The notes under the pieces: generated by a model
Database searches by the model: none
The model's input: the letters and a program-made list of their open reading frames with translations, nothing else
What the model was told of the DNA's origin: nothing
Shown: positions 19,256 through 30,027 of the stretch, in pieces
Numbering within the stretch: the stretch's first letter is position 1
Layout: each line of letters begins with the position of its first letter
Source: Hyaloraphidium curvatum
Taxonomy: Eukaryota; Monoblepharomycota; Hyaloraphidiomycetes; Hyaloraphidiales; Hyaloraphidiaceae
Assembly (NCBI GenBank): GCA_025558095.1
Contig: JAIVFI010000005.1
Location: 186,001-250,000, forward strand
Direction of reading: 5' to 3'
Length of the DNA stretch: 64,000 nucleotides
Made by a program: the position numbers and the translations under genes

Positions 19256-20804
19256 TCACTCCTCGTCGTCCTCCCTGGACCACCCGCTCCTCACGCTCCT
19301 CAGGCTCCGCACCTCCTCGTCCTCCCCCAAATCCTCCTTCAGCCACCCCGCCACCACCCCCGCCACGTGCTCTGCGTCCCCCCGATCGAGCACGAACGCA
19401 TGCGGCAGCTGGTACGGGTCCAGCTGCAGCCTTTCGAGGTGCTCGGGCGGGAAAACCGAGCGCAGGTTGCGGTAGTGCGCCAGCGGAGCCCACGCGTCGC
19501 GGGTGGAGTAGTAACCCCTGACGCGGTGCGCGTTCCGGGCGAAGAAGTCCCGGTCCAGCGCCGCGACGGCGGACATCTCGTCGTCCGACATGATCAGCGC
19601 CGAGAGGACGGTGGAGTAGCCCGCGAGGCGGAGGGCGGTGATGCGGGCGTATTCCGGGGGCTGGGAGGAGAGGCGGGCGACGAGGTCGACGAGGGCGTCC
19701 GTGGGGAGGGCGAGGCGGAGGGAGGAGATGAGGCCGGCGAGGAGGTTGCGCCACGGGGGCTTGAACATGCGCTGCGACGAAAGCACGTCAGCACGCCGGA
19801 ACCGACGGGAAAACCAAGCAACGCACATGCTGACGGACTCCGTTCGGCGTGTTGACAATGTCCTCGAGCGTGGGGAAGAGGCAGTACAGCCCCTTTATCC
19901 GCGGCTCGTCCTCGAGCGCCTTGAGCACCTGCGAGGAGATCCAAGCCCCGATCGAGTGCCCTGCGATGTAGATGCTGGCCGACGGGTACCACTCCATCGC
20001 CTGCCGGACGAGGGCGATCTTGGCTTCGACCTGTTCCGCGAGGGTGTGGGAAAAGACGTCGGAGTCCGGTGCGGGCAGGGTGGTCGAGTGGCCGATGTGT
20101 CCGGTCGCGACGATCGCAATCCGCTTCCCCAGAAACGTGTGTACGTCCGACAAGAAGTCGTTGTAGAAGTCGACGATGCCCGGATTCCCGCTGACCATGA
20201 CCAGAACCTGCTTCACGTCTCCGATTCCGGGTCTGCCCTCCCAGACCATGATGTCCGACTCGACGGTACCGGCCTGTAGAGGCAGACGGACGATCCGCAT
20301 GGTCGGATCCGGCATCCCCGCGGCGCCACCGACAGTAAGCACCGGCACGTCGTCCCGCATGGTCACCGGGGGCGGGCGCACCACGCGCGGGTCCGTCGGC
20401 GACTCCTGCTCCCCCGGCACGTGCGCGTGCGGCGGCCCCTTGGGTTCGTCCCCCGAGACGTCCTCCAGCACGTCGTGCGCGAGCTGGTGCGCGATTCGGT
20501 CCGCAGTTTTGAAGCTCATCAGGTCCCGGAGAGTTTTGGGAACGACAAAGGTGACGACCTTCTCGATGAAGGCCGAGATGGAATGCGCAGCGGGCCGGGG
20601 GCCATTCTCCGCGCGGGTAGGCGCCGCGGTCAGAAAAGGATGAAGGATGAATGAAACGACTGAGGCAAAGATGGCCGACGGCCGGAGGTGCCGCGGGATG
20701 AGGCCCCGCCGCGGGGACGAAGTCGAGTTCATCTTTTCGCGCAGCTCCCGGGCTGGGCCAGCGCCGTTCATGGGCGGTGAGAGGAGCCGCGCGAAACGGC
20801 GCAT
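19256..20804 (-). CDS. LDAH-type lipid-droplet-associated hydrolase
   Basis: Two exons, 19839-20804 and 19256-19771, 493 residues. The motif VMVSGNPGIVDFYNDFL followed by YIAGHSIGAW (nucleophile Ser) and TPNG is diagnostic of the lipid-droplet-associated hydrolase family. The N-terminal 130 residues are extra and contain a hydrophobic segment (IFASVVSFILHPFL) that could target membranes or droplets. The C-terminal exon contains HAFVLDRGDAEHVAG, the likely catalytic Asp and His region. The end is an acidic/Ser tail. The splice joins NG to RMFKPP in phase 0. The gene is convergent with the carboxypeptidase, 64 bases apart. Confidence 0.82.
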
Positions 20805-21009
20805 GTAATGAGGTCGGAACAGGGGTCCGACCGTTCAAGCGCGAAGACAACAACGAGAGAAAACGCGGGCGCCGTCGGAGGATGGAGCCGATCGCGGGCG
20901 GCAGTCACAAGCTGCGTTCGGGCCGCACGAACTCCGACGCGGACATCTCCCATCTTTTCCGGAACTCGCTCAAAACTGGCATCGTAACATGGTGAAGCTG
21001 CTGCATTGC

Positions 21010-22518
21010 CTAATCCTCGTCTTGCGTGAGATCAATGACCTCCACTGGCCCAGATCGATTCCTCCAGTTCTGCGAAGCGTCCGTTTGCGGCCCATGAGCA
21101 GCCTTTGCTCCCCACGCTGCCCATGGGTCCACCACCGTGCGGCGCTTCCTGACCGGCACGGCTACGGTGCGCTCCGGGCTGCGTCGAACCTGTGCATCCG
21201 GGAAGCCCCTCGGCCGATCCTGAGAATCGCGGCGATCCGGGCGCCACGGCTCGGAAGGACCGGGTGGCCGCGCATAGGGAATTGGGCTCCGAGATCGAGC
21301 ACGGGGCGGTGGAGCACGGGGCGGCGGAGATCGAGGTTGAGGAGGCGGAGATCGACCTCGAAAGCCCGTCGGTTGATCCCGAGAATCGCGGCGTTCCGGG
21401 TGCCACGGCTCAGGAAGACCGGGTCGAGGAACACCGGGGATCGGGCTCCGAGAGCGACCTCGAGGCGGCGGCAATCGAAGTCGAGAAGGCGGAGATCGAG
21501 CTCGGGGAAGAGGAGATGGAGCTCGCAGCGGCGGAGATCGAGCTCGGGGTGGCGGGGAGTAAACGTATCGTCCGCGCGGGGGAGATGGGTATCTTTGGCG
21601 GCGAGGAGAGCCAGGTTGTGGAAGCGGCGACTGCATGCGCCCAGGAGGCGGAGCCCAAGCTTGCGCACGAGGAAACCGATCGACCTCAGGAGTACGTACC
21701 CTGGGAAGCCACTGTTGGGGTTGCGGCGATTGGAACCTCCGAGGTGAAGGAGAGGCCAGTCGTAGGCGGGACTCCGGCGGTCGATAAGGTGAAGGCGTCG
21801 GAAGCGGCGGCGCAGCGAACCGATCCGGCGGAGGAGAAGGCGGCTTCGGAGGCCGCGGGCCCATCCACAAGTCGTCGTCCGCACGGCGTGGTCCATCGTC
21901 ATGTTCCAAGCGGTTGTTGCTGGGACGATCCGGGAAGCTTCTCGCAAAGTTGAAAGGTTGGCTGCTCGGCGGCGAAATTGACTCCGGTGACAAGTACATG
22001 CGATCGCTCAAGATGGGCAATTCAGACCGACGGAAGTCGTTCGGCGGCATGATTGGTGGCGGACGCTGCGTTCTCGGCGCGTCTCGATTCCAGCCTTCGA
22101 GGGGAGTCGACGGCGGGGAAGGCCCGGCGAACCGTGCATCTTCTTGACGACAAGGAGGCGACAGAGACCGATCCCGACGAAAGTGCCGCGTGTCTGCAAC
22201 ATCGATGTTCCGTGGCATGCGGCCGTAGTCGAAGCGCGGCGCTTCGTGGTGCTGTTGACTTGGAAAAGCCGCATGGTGTTCTCTCGGAGCTTCCCTCATA
22301 CGAATTCGAGATGGTCCGAGCTGGACGGCGTTCGACCCGGTCAGACGACCCGCATTGGAACCCCATGAATCCGGCTCGATGAATCTACGCCCCTCCGTGC
22401 TCTGAACTGGTCGGTCCGCGTTGATGTTGTCAAAGCCCCTCAGGCGTCCCCGCGGCGGCGGCGTCCGTCCCAACACGTTCCGATTGTCGTGAAAAGGTCC
22501 GTCGGAGAAAATAGTCAT
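21010..22518 (-). CDS. SR/Pro-rich disordered protein ending in a SUMO-interacting motif
   Basis: Single exon, 502 residues, ATG at 22518. The protein is almost wholly low-complexity: the first 230 residues are rich in Arg/Pro/Asp/Asn, then about 200 residues of SPPRARSP, RSRSPIP and PPPRGR repeats like those of splicing-associated SR proteins. Near the end is a basic block (VRKRRTVVDPW), a possible nuclear signal, and the very last residues are VIDLTQDED, a textbook SUMO-interacting motif (hydrophobic core followed by acidic residues). No folded domain is seen. A nuclear scaffold or RNA-processing role is inference. Long open frames on the opposite strand are composition artefacts. Confidence 0.65.
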   Translation of the reverse strand: MTIFSDGPFHDNRNVLGRTPPPRGRLRGFDNINADRPVQSTEGRRFIEPDSWGSNAGRLTGSNAVQLGPSRIRMREAPREHHAAFPSQQHHEAPRFDYGRMPRNIDVADTRHFRRDRSLSPPCRQEDARFAGPSPPSTPLEGWNRDAPRTQRPPPIMPPNDFRRSELPILSDRMYLSPESISPPSSQPFNFARSFPDRPSNNRLEHDDGPRRADDDLWMGPRPPKPPSPPPDRFAAPPLPTPSPYRPPESRLRLASPSPRRFQSPQPQQWLPRVRTPEVDRFPRAQAWAPPPGRMQSPLPQPGSPRRQRYPSPPRGRYVYSPPPRARSPPLRAPSPLPRARSPPSRLRLPPPRGRSRSPIPGVPRPGLPEPWHPERRDSRDQPTGFRGRSPPPQPRSPPPRAPPPRARSRSPIPYARPPGPSEPWRPDRRDSQDRPRGFPDAQVRRSPERTVAVPVRKRRTVVDPWAAWGAKAAHGPQTDASQNWRNRSGPVEVIDLTQDED

Positions 22519-22650
22519 CGCGATAGAGGAACTGACGGGAGGCAGGAATGTTGGCGATGATTCCGAGTCGACCTGCGGACCGACACGTCACATCAACAAA
22601 CGACGCGTGCTTCGTGCCGCCATCGCGTCGAAACTGCGGCGGAATCCGCG

Positions 22651-22959
22651 ATGCCGAACCGAGGACCCCTCATCCTGTCCATCGATGAGGCGGAGTACCT
22701 GCTGGATCAACTGCCACCGCCTGACAGTGACACATTCAACGACCCGAATGACATTGCGAACAAGGTCCTTGAACAAACTTGGAGTCCGTTGCGCAACCCT
22801 CGTTAACGCTCTCTACAGGTGCGATTGCGGCTACAAGAATTCCTGAAGGAGCTTAGGAGTGGCGCGGAAGGTTTGTTGTCTCCCCTTCTTCCGCCGTCTC
22901 GTCGTGCTCTGATCCTCGGTCACGTTATAGGAGCGGCAGCGAAGGGACCTGCGTCGTAA
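22651..22959 (+). CDS. Small uncharacterised protein (84 residues, two exons)
   Basis: Exons 22651-22764 and 22819-22959 with a GT-AG intron containing a good branch site (GTTAACGC) and a CTCTCTACAG acceptor. The product starts MPNRGPLILSIDEAEYLLDQ and after the splice continues VRLRLQEFLKEL, suggesting an acidic N-terminal helix and an amphipathic helix; the end is hydrophobic and Ala/Gly-rich. No family is recognised. The evidence is the in-frame splice, ordinary amino-acid composition and a 132-base divergent spacer from the SR/Pro-rich gene. It could be a real small gene or chance. Confidence 0.45.
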
Positions 22960-23074
22960 AAGGCTCTAATGCTTAGAGATTCACGCGACTAGGTATTCTT
23001 TTTCATGGTATACTGTTGATGATGGGTATCGAGATTCCGTGACAAAGCCTCCCCAAGTCTCCCGTCCAGCGGCC

Positions 23075-23697
23075 TCAATGTGCTCCTTCTCCCCAGAAGG
23101 CGCGTATCGGTTCGGCTTTGACCTTAGGCCAATCAATAGTAGCGTCCTTTTCGGTATCCAGCTGTCCAATTGTCGCGCTGAATTGGAAGAACGTTGAAGA
23201 CGTCGCGGAAGCCAGAAAGCCGCCACAAGAAGTCGAATCATCCAAATGCGCCAATGAAGGAGCAGTGAAGCGGCCCAAATGCCAAGAAACGGTGAGAACT
23301 CTTCCGGAAACGCAGCATGGAGACGAAACCCACACGTTCTCTCCCCTCACGATGTAGAGACCCAACGGCACCGTTTCCACGCCCTCCGATTTGCTGAAAA
23401 CGCGCTCCTCCGTGTCCGCGAGGATAATATTCAGCTTCTGGTCGAAGCCTTTCAACAAGCCCTGCCGGTCAGATGCGCAGCACGCGCCCCCGTCGTCAAT
23501 CCCAAGATCCAGGGCGTGCACTCCGAAAGACGTCCTACCACGATGAATCTCCCGTCCACCGTTAGGACTGCTACTTGTTCTGCGGCACCGGGACGCGTCC
23601 AGCCGACAACGCGTGGAAAGACTCCCGTCAGGATCCGTGGAGGCAATCGCGGCCTCCACTACACCGCACCATTCACGAAGGACTGTAGCGAGTCCAT
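23075..23697 (-). CDS. LSM8: U6 snRNA-associated Sm-like protein LSm8
   Basis: Four small exons on the minus strand: 23670-23697, 23539-23579, 23334-23461 and 23075-23177 (99 residues, family usual about 96). Spliced, it reads VAVLTVDGRFIVGLLKGFDQ (Sm1 motif) and then ERVFSKSEGVETVPLGLYIVRG and ENVATIGQLD (Sm2 region), matching LSm8 throughout. LSm8 replaces LSm1 in the nuclear LSm2-8 ring that binds the 3' end of U6 snRNA for splicing. All phases fit (1, 0, 2). The gene is hidden inside a longer unspliced frame of no meaning. It is convergent with the small gene ending at 22959, 115 bases away. Confidence 0.93.
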
Positions 23698-24237
23698 CGC
23701 GGCCGCGTTTGGCGCGCAGCGGCCGGTGCCCGGGGGAATGAGGCGCGGCGTTTTGCCGCAGCGCGAAAGTGCGGCGCGCTCCGCCCCGCGCGGTGGACCC
23801 CAACGCAAGTCCACTTCGAATCAAAGCCCCGATAGCGGTCTGCGCCGCCGGGCAACTCCTCGCATTGCCGTCGACCATCAATGACCCTGAGTGTCGGCGC
23901 CTGAGCTTGTTGCCCCGGCCGCCAGACGGCGTCCACGCTGGAGGGGCCCTCCGAGAACCAAACATCGAAACAGCACCTCCGCGCCCGCTCCGCATCACCC
24001 ATCGCGACTCCGAGGGAGCCTCGGCCGCCAGTTAGATACTCGGAGGACCTCGTTCGCCTCCCCGCAGGCCTTCCCGAGCCCTCGCCGACCCGGACGACCC
24101 CGCCTGTCACCCCGAGGTGGTCAGACTTTGCGCACCCCTCCTACGTCGACGACGCATCGCTCGCCGCACTTGCCGGTGCTGGAGCTTCCGGAAGCCTCAA
24201 ATCCTCCCGCAAAGTCGTCACCTTTGGAACGGTTGAC
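23698..24237. other. Divergent intergenic region between LSM8 and the GH26 gene
   Basis: About 540 bases. The frame in line with the GH26 start stays open from 23905 to 24238 but has no ATG, so an extra 5' exon for the GH26 protein cannot be excluded (a short ATG frame begins at 23881). Nothing else is recognised. Confidence 0.4.
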
Positions 24238-26271
24238 ATGATGGGTCCGTCGTCGCCCACATCCCCCGGTATGCCCGGCGCTGAACCCCAAGTGGTGGTG
24301 AGCATTGTGCCCGGAACTGGAAAGCACATCAGCTGACACGGTACCGCAGAAGAGCAAGAAGAAATCCAATGCTGTTTCGGACGAAGTTCCTACCTCCCCG
24401 CTTTCGGCCGCCGCGGCAGCCGCATCGCTCGAGTCGGGCACCCTCAAAGCGGGGTCGGTTCCGATGGACGATGCTTCTGGGGCCTCGAAACCCGACCGCT
24501 ACTCCCGAAAGACTCTCATGTGGTTTGGTGCTGGCGCCTTGCTCGCTTGCGCCATCGGCGCCACCCTCGGCGTCGTCTTTGGCGTCGTTCTGCCCCAGCA
24601 GTCCGCGAGGAGCACCACCTCCACGCCGACGCCGATCGTCGAGGTCACTCCTACGAACACTGCCCTGCCCAGCGCCACCTCGGCGTCGAGCGAACTGCCA
24701 GCTGCCACCACGACGTCCGTGGGAACGCAGACTGCCGTAGGAACGCAGACTGCGGTGCCCACGGCCGTTCTGCCGGCGCTGAACGCCTGCTCCAACAACT
24801 CCTTCATCAACGGCTCGTTGCTAGGAGCCGCTGGAGCGAGGTCTCTCAACCGCCTTGAGCCGCCAGCCGACGGCAGGCCGATGATGGGCTTCTCGATCGA
24901 GTGGGGAGAAGACTACCCTCTGAACTTGACAAACAGGCTCAATGGACGCGCACCGTCGATCGTCGGTGGCTTTGCTCACCTGCGGAATGCAACCTACTGG
25001 GAGCAGAACATCATCGATTGGTGAGGGGCGCCACGGTCGTGTGACACCATCGCACGTGCTTACCTTAGATCCGTCAGGTACGCATGGCAGGTTGCGGAAG
25101 GCACTGTTGCGAACCACGACGAGTCACACAGTGGCAATGACTACGTCGGCGCTTCAAACCCGCCGGCCATTTTGTTGGTTGCCCTCATGCCCCACTTCTC
25201 CATGGACCAGCTGTCGCAAGCTACTGCGGATGGGATTGCGGAGCACTTTGCACGCATCAACCATGACCGCGGGGTGCCGATCATGCTGAGATTAGGCCAC
25301 GAGATGAACGGAAGTGAGCTCAAGTCTGATCCGGCCTCCTGGTCTAGCCTGACTCGCGACCCGCAGACTGGAACCCATACTCGCAGCGTCCCCTCGGCTA
25401 CGTGCAGGGCTTCCGGCGTCTGGCAACGGCAATACGCAGGAAGACGAACCTGACAGCAATGGTCTGGGCACCCAACTTCGGATCCGGCTACCCTTACGGC
25501 TCGCCCAACACGTTCACACCGGCGGAGTTCTCGGCCGAGTGGAACGCCACGGACACCAACCGCGACGGCAAGCTGGACGGCAAAGACGATCCCTACACGC
25601 CCTACTGGCCCGGAGCAGAATACGTGGACTGGGTCGGCATGTCGGCGTATTGGCTAAGCTACAGCTGGCCCATGGGCACCAACGAGCTGACTCCGCGGGG
25701 CTACCTGGAGAGCATCGTCAACGGCACCAACGAAGAGGCAATTCGGCACAGCCAGCCGCCGTGGGACATCTACGACAGTTAGTTGAGCCGTCTCGTTACT
25801 TGCCCGTTGCGTCTCACCATGCCCTCGATAGTGTTCTGCAAGCGCTACAACAAGCCCTTCATCCTCCCCGAATCCGGTGCTGCCTTTTACCTGAACAAGA
25901 ACGACCACCGGGACGAGGTCACCGGGGCGCTTGACCCCTATGTCGCGCCTCCGGGCCCGGGCGAGTTGGCGCTGAAGCGATCGTGGTGGCGTCAAGCCTG
26001 GAACAGGGACAACATTGCAAGGTGGCCCCTGCTCAAGGCCATCGTCAACTTTGAGGAGCTGAAGATTGACGAGCGGGTGAGATCGGCCATGGCGGTTCGA
26101 ATCGTGGTGGATTACTGATCCTTCGCTCAGGGCAACACCTCGTACCTGTTCACGTTCAACAGCACGATCAAGAACGCTTTCTTGGCGGACCTGAACGCCA
26201 GCCGCGTGGACGCCATCTGGGCAGATGATCTCCGCGGCTTTGACTGCAGCGGTCGCATCGACCTCAATTGA
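24238..26271 (+). CDS. Membrane-anchored GH26-type glycoside hydrolase (beta-mannanase family), copy 1
   Basis: Six exons: 24238-24297, 24350-25020, 25078-25313, 25367-25777, 25832-26076 and 26131-26271 (587 residues). A Lys/Ser-rich cytosolic start is followed by one membrane span (about residues 74-98) and a Thr/Ser-rich stalk, so this is a type II surface enzyme. The catalytic domain has the acid/base Glu319 in GHEMNG followed by NWNPYSQRP, then MVWAPNFG, WPGAEYVDWVGMSAYW, and the nucleophile Glu473 in LPESGAAFY. Inserted before YWPG is a DxNxDG calcium-loop-like motif (DTNRDGKLDGKDD). It should cut beta-mannan or a related wall glycan. A paralogue lies at 56281-58078. The upstream frame is open, so the start is the least certain point. 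Confidence 0.85.
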
Positions 26272-26457
26272 TTCCCTCTGATTTTGATCTGCATTCGAGC
26301 GATATCCATCTATTGATGATGTAGCAATTCTGAACACTACACTCCATTCCAACTTTGGCTTGGCTTCAAGGCGTTCAGGTCCTTTCCGTGTTGGACGAGT
26401 CGATCAGCCCCAGTGATCTTGCGCACTCTCACGAAAGGAGAACCCCCAGTGGCCACA

Positions 26458-29400
26458 ATGGGCTCGGTTGCGCCGGGTCCTCCGGCAGATGGGCCGCCTA
26501 AAGTGCCGCCCATTGTCACCAACCCGCCCTCCGGGTTCCTCTACTGCCCATCGCCGCTCTGGAACTCCCAGACACTTGGAGGACTATCGCCCTGCTTCCT
26601 CATCACGACCTTCCCTGTTCTCCTACTTCTGGCGACGATTCTAATCGCATTTCTGCCGTACTTTGCGCGAATTCTGTTCCGGAGAGACCTGCGTGGTCAG
26701 TATCAGGCCTTGGAAGACGATGGAGGAGCCTCGGACGAGAACGGCCGCGGAGCTGGCAACGGACGCGTTCAAATCACGGCTACGACGGCAGAGGGCGTGA
26801 CCGTGTTGCCACATGCCCCGGAGGCGGCGACGGCCGTGGAGATTGGCGCCGCAGCTCCGTCAGCGCGGTTCCCGATCCCGGTTGCACCCGTGCCCCTGTT
26901 CCTGACCATCGTTCAATACTGCCTCCTCACGATCCTTGCGATTTCCCTCTTTGAGGCTCTCTACCTCGCCCAGCATGTCTTTGTGCCCGACGCCAGCAAA
27001 CCTGGCCCGATCCTGCGCTGGACCTTGACGCCCGTGTGGACCGTTGTGCCGTGGATGGTCACGGTGTTGATCTGGACCGTCGTCTACGCGATTTGGGCCA
27101 TTGACTTCGAGGAGGACGTCGCGGTCACTACCGGATCGGTCACTGAAAAGAACCGCATCGTCGTTCCGAAGTACAAGTTCCGCTGGAGGTACCAGGGCAT
27201 CCACGTCATCTTCTTTGTGGCTGCGCTCGTGGAACTTTACCACCGGGCGCAGTGGGTCTCGCGGATGGACGGGATTCATGGCGTCTTTACTGGCACCTGG
27301 CGCGGAGAGCGCATGAAGGAGCTTTGGGGTGGCGTGTTGACCGCGATGGGCAAGCTCGGCTTCGGCAATATCCAACTGGGCGATTCCGCTTCGTGGATGG
27401 CCCTGGCTCCAACGACGAAAATGAAAGATGGAGGTGACATGGAAGGGATGGGAGGCTGGACCGCAGTTGCTGGTGAGGACTGGAGGTGGGCACTTCTTGA
27501 TCCGCCACTTCCTTTTCCTAACCTTTTGACCGCAGCTTCCTCGTCACATTCGGAGTCCGATTTGTGCTTCTTCTGACGGTCTTGGTGCTCGAGTTTTCGG
27601 CCGTTTACGTTTGCCAATACCTGAAGCCGGGGGATCCGGATGCCGCAGTTTCCGAAGACGACGACGACCTCCTTGACGACGCAGGAGCGAAAGCGCTGAA
27701 GGAAGTGAAGGAGCAGATGGCAAAGGCACCCCAAACATGGGACGACTTTATCCAGAGGTTCCGCAAAGTGCTCCGTTTCGCGTGGCCCGATCGGTGGGCA
27801 GGAAGGGCATCGCTCATTGGATGTTTCATTCTGCTGGTGCTCGGCCGCATCGTGAACGTCAACGTGCCTCTGACCTACAAGAGAGTGGTTGACGATCTCA
27901 CGAATCCGACAAGCACAACTCTCCCCTATCGTTCGCTCTTCCTCTTTGCTGGGCTCAAGATCCTCCAAGGGGGTTTATTGGATGGTGCGTAGTCGTGTCC
28001 GATGATTTCGCTGCTGTCCTGACTCGTGCCTTCCTCAGCGATGTCGGGTCTCCTCTGGGTTCCCGTAGCTCAGCACATCACAAAGGACGTGTCGGTCAAG
28101 CTGTTTCAGCACCTCATGTCACTAAGCATCCGGTGGCACATGCTGCGAAAGACAGGCGAGACGATTAAGATCCAAAGCCGCGGTGTGACGTCGATTGTCG
28201 ACATTCTCAATGCATGGTGGGTTGTTGGCCTCATTGCTTGGCTCCCTGATTGACGCGCCGTTGATTTGCATCTCAAGCCTGCTTCAAGTGGCGCCTATAT
28301 TCCTGGACATTGGCCTTGCTTGCACCTATTTCAGCACGCAGTTCGACAGCATGTTCTCCCTCATCGTGTTCTCGACCATGATCATCTACATCTTCGCGTC
28401 GTTCAAGCTGACCCAGCTGCGGGTGCGCCACCGGAAGGCTTCGAATCAGCTCGAGAACAAGGTTTCCGGCAAAGCTGTCGATGCTCTCGTCAATTTTGAG
28501 TCGGTGAAGTACTTTGCCAACGAACGATTCGAGGCCAAGGAATACGCGACGGCTTTCGATAACTATCAAGCCATGGAATGGCAGGTCAGCATCATGAACA
28601 GCATAGCAAATGTGATTCAGGTTATGATTATCCAACTCGGCATGCTGATTGGCGCCATCGAGGTGGGTCGCGCCAAGTTTCCATGCCGGATGGACAGACC
28701 AATGCCTCGGATGGCAGTGCGCGAGGCGCATCGTCGAATACAGAACGTACACCGTCGGGGACTTCGTATTATTGCGAGTTTGCCTTGCCTCTTTGCGTTG
28801 GTTTCAAGCTTGTTGACGTTCCCCTTTAGCTTGACGTACGTCGGCCAGCTCTACGGCCCGCTGGGACAGTTGCAGCGCCAGTACCGGACGCTTCAGGTCT
28901 GGCAGTGCAACGTTGCGATATGTGCATGCACTTACCGAGCGATGAGCAGAGGGCCATGATTGATCTCGAGAGCATGCTGGAACTTTTCGAGACGGTTCCC
29001 GAGGTTCAAGACAAGCCCAACGCGGTTGCACTGAGTTGTCCCGCTGGACAGATCGATTTCGACCACATCACGTTTGCCTACGACGCCGGAAAGACGCCGG
29101 TGATAAAGGACTTCGACGCTCATGTGCAAGCTGGCCATACCGTTGCTCTCGTGGGAACGAGCGGTGGCGGCAAGAGCACCACGCTGCGTCTCCTTTACCG
29201 CTTCATGGACGTTACCGGAGGGGCGATCCGTGTGGATGGGCAGGACATCCGCGACGTGACGCAGGACTCCCTGCGCAAAGTTATCGGCGTGGTGCCGCAG
29301 GACACGGCGCTTTTTAACAACACCATCCGCTACAACATCCGCTACGGAAGGCTGGACGCCACGGACCAGGAGGTGGAGGAAGCCGCGAAAGCCGCGCAGA

Positions 29401-29991
29401 TCTACGACCGCGTCATGAGCTTCGAGCTCGGGTTCGATACGATCGTAGGGGAGCGCGGGTTGCGTTTGAGCGGAGGCGAGAAGTAAGCTGCTTTCGACGT
29501 TTCCTTTCCGAGCTATTGCTTATCGCTCTTCCAAAGACAAAGGATCGCGATTGCTCGGACGATCCTGCGGCGGCCCAAGATCTTGTTCTTGGACGAGGCC
29601 ACCAGCGCGCTTGACACTCAAACAGAAAAAGGTCCGTCCCGAGCCGCGGATGATGCTTCGTTTTCCAACACCCGCTCCTACAGCCATCCAGGAACAGCTC
29701 AACCAGCTCAGCGCCGGCAAGACGACCCTTACGATCGCGCACCGCCTTTCTACCGTGATCAACTCGGACATGATCCTGGTGCTCGACCAGGGCCGCATCA
29801 TCGAGCGCGGATCCTTCGACGAGCTGCTGGCGCTCAACGGCATCTTTGCCGGGATGTGGCAGGCCCAGCTCCGGGATCCGCTGGAGGACAAGCAGCCAAA
29901 GAGGGACAGGAGCGCCGATCCGACGCCTGGACTGCGGAGTGGCAGGGGCGTGAGCCTGCGGCGGGATGGGGACAGCGAGTTGGACGACTAG
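26458..29991 (+). CDS. ABC half-transporter of the HMT1/ABCB6 heavy-metal-tolerance family
   Basis: Nine exons: 26458-27485, 27536-27984, 28039-28216, 28278-28662, 28718-28773, 28830-28896, 28950-29482, 29537-29631 and 29684-29991 (1,032 residues, frame closes exactly). An N-terminal extra membrane domain of several spans precedes the usual six-helix ABC domain ([24 protein letters not shown]). The nucleotide-binding domain has Walker [11 protein letters not shown]-loop VVPQD, signature LSGGEKQR, Walker [10 protein letters not shown] and H-loop IAHRL. Members export phytochelatin-metal or glutathione conjugates across the vacuolar membrane, usually as homodimers. The intron 28774-28829 best fits with a GC-AG border (GCGAGT). 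It is convergent with the next gene, 36 bases away. Confidence 0.92.
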
Positions 29992-30027
29992 CTGTGTTTA
30001 GCTTTGTCTTTTGGGACAGTGTTCCGC

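Noticed and set aside
23075..23998. A 307-codon minus-strand frame
   Set aside because: Only the pieces belonging to LSM8 exons are meaningful; the rest is intron and upstream DNA read through.
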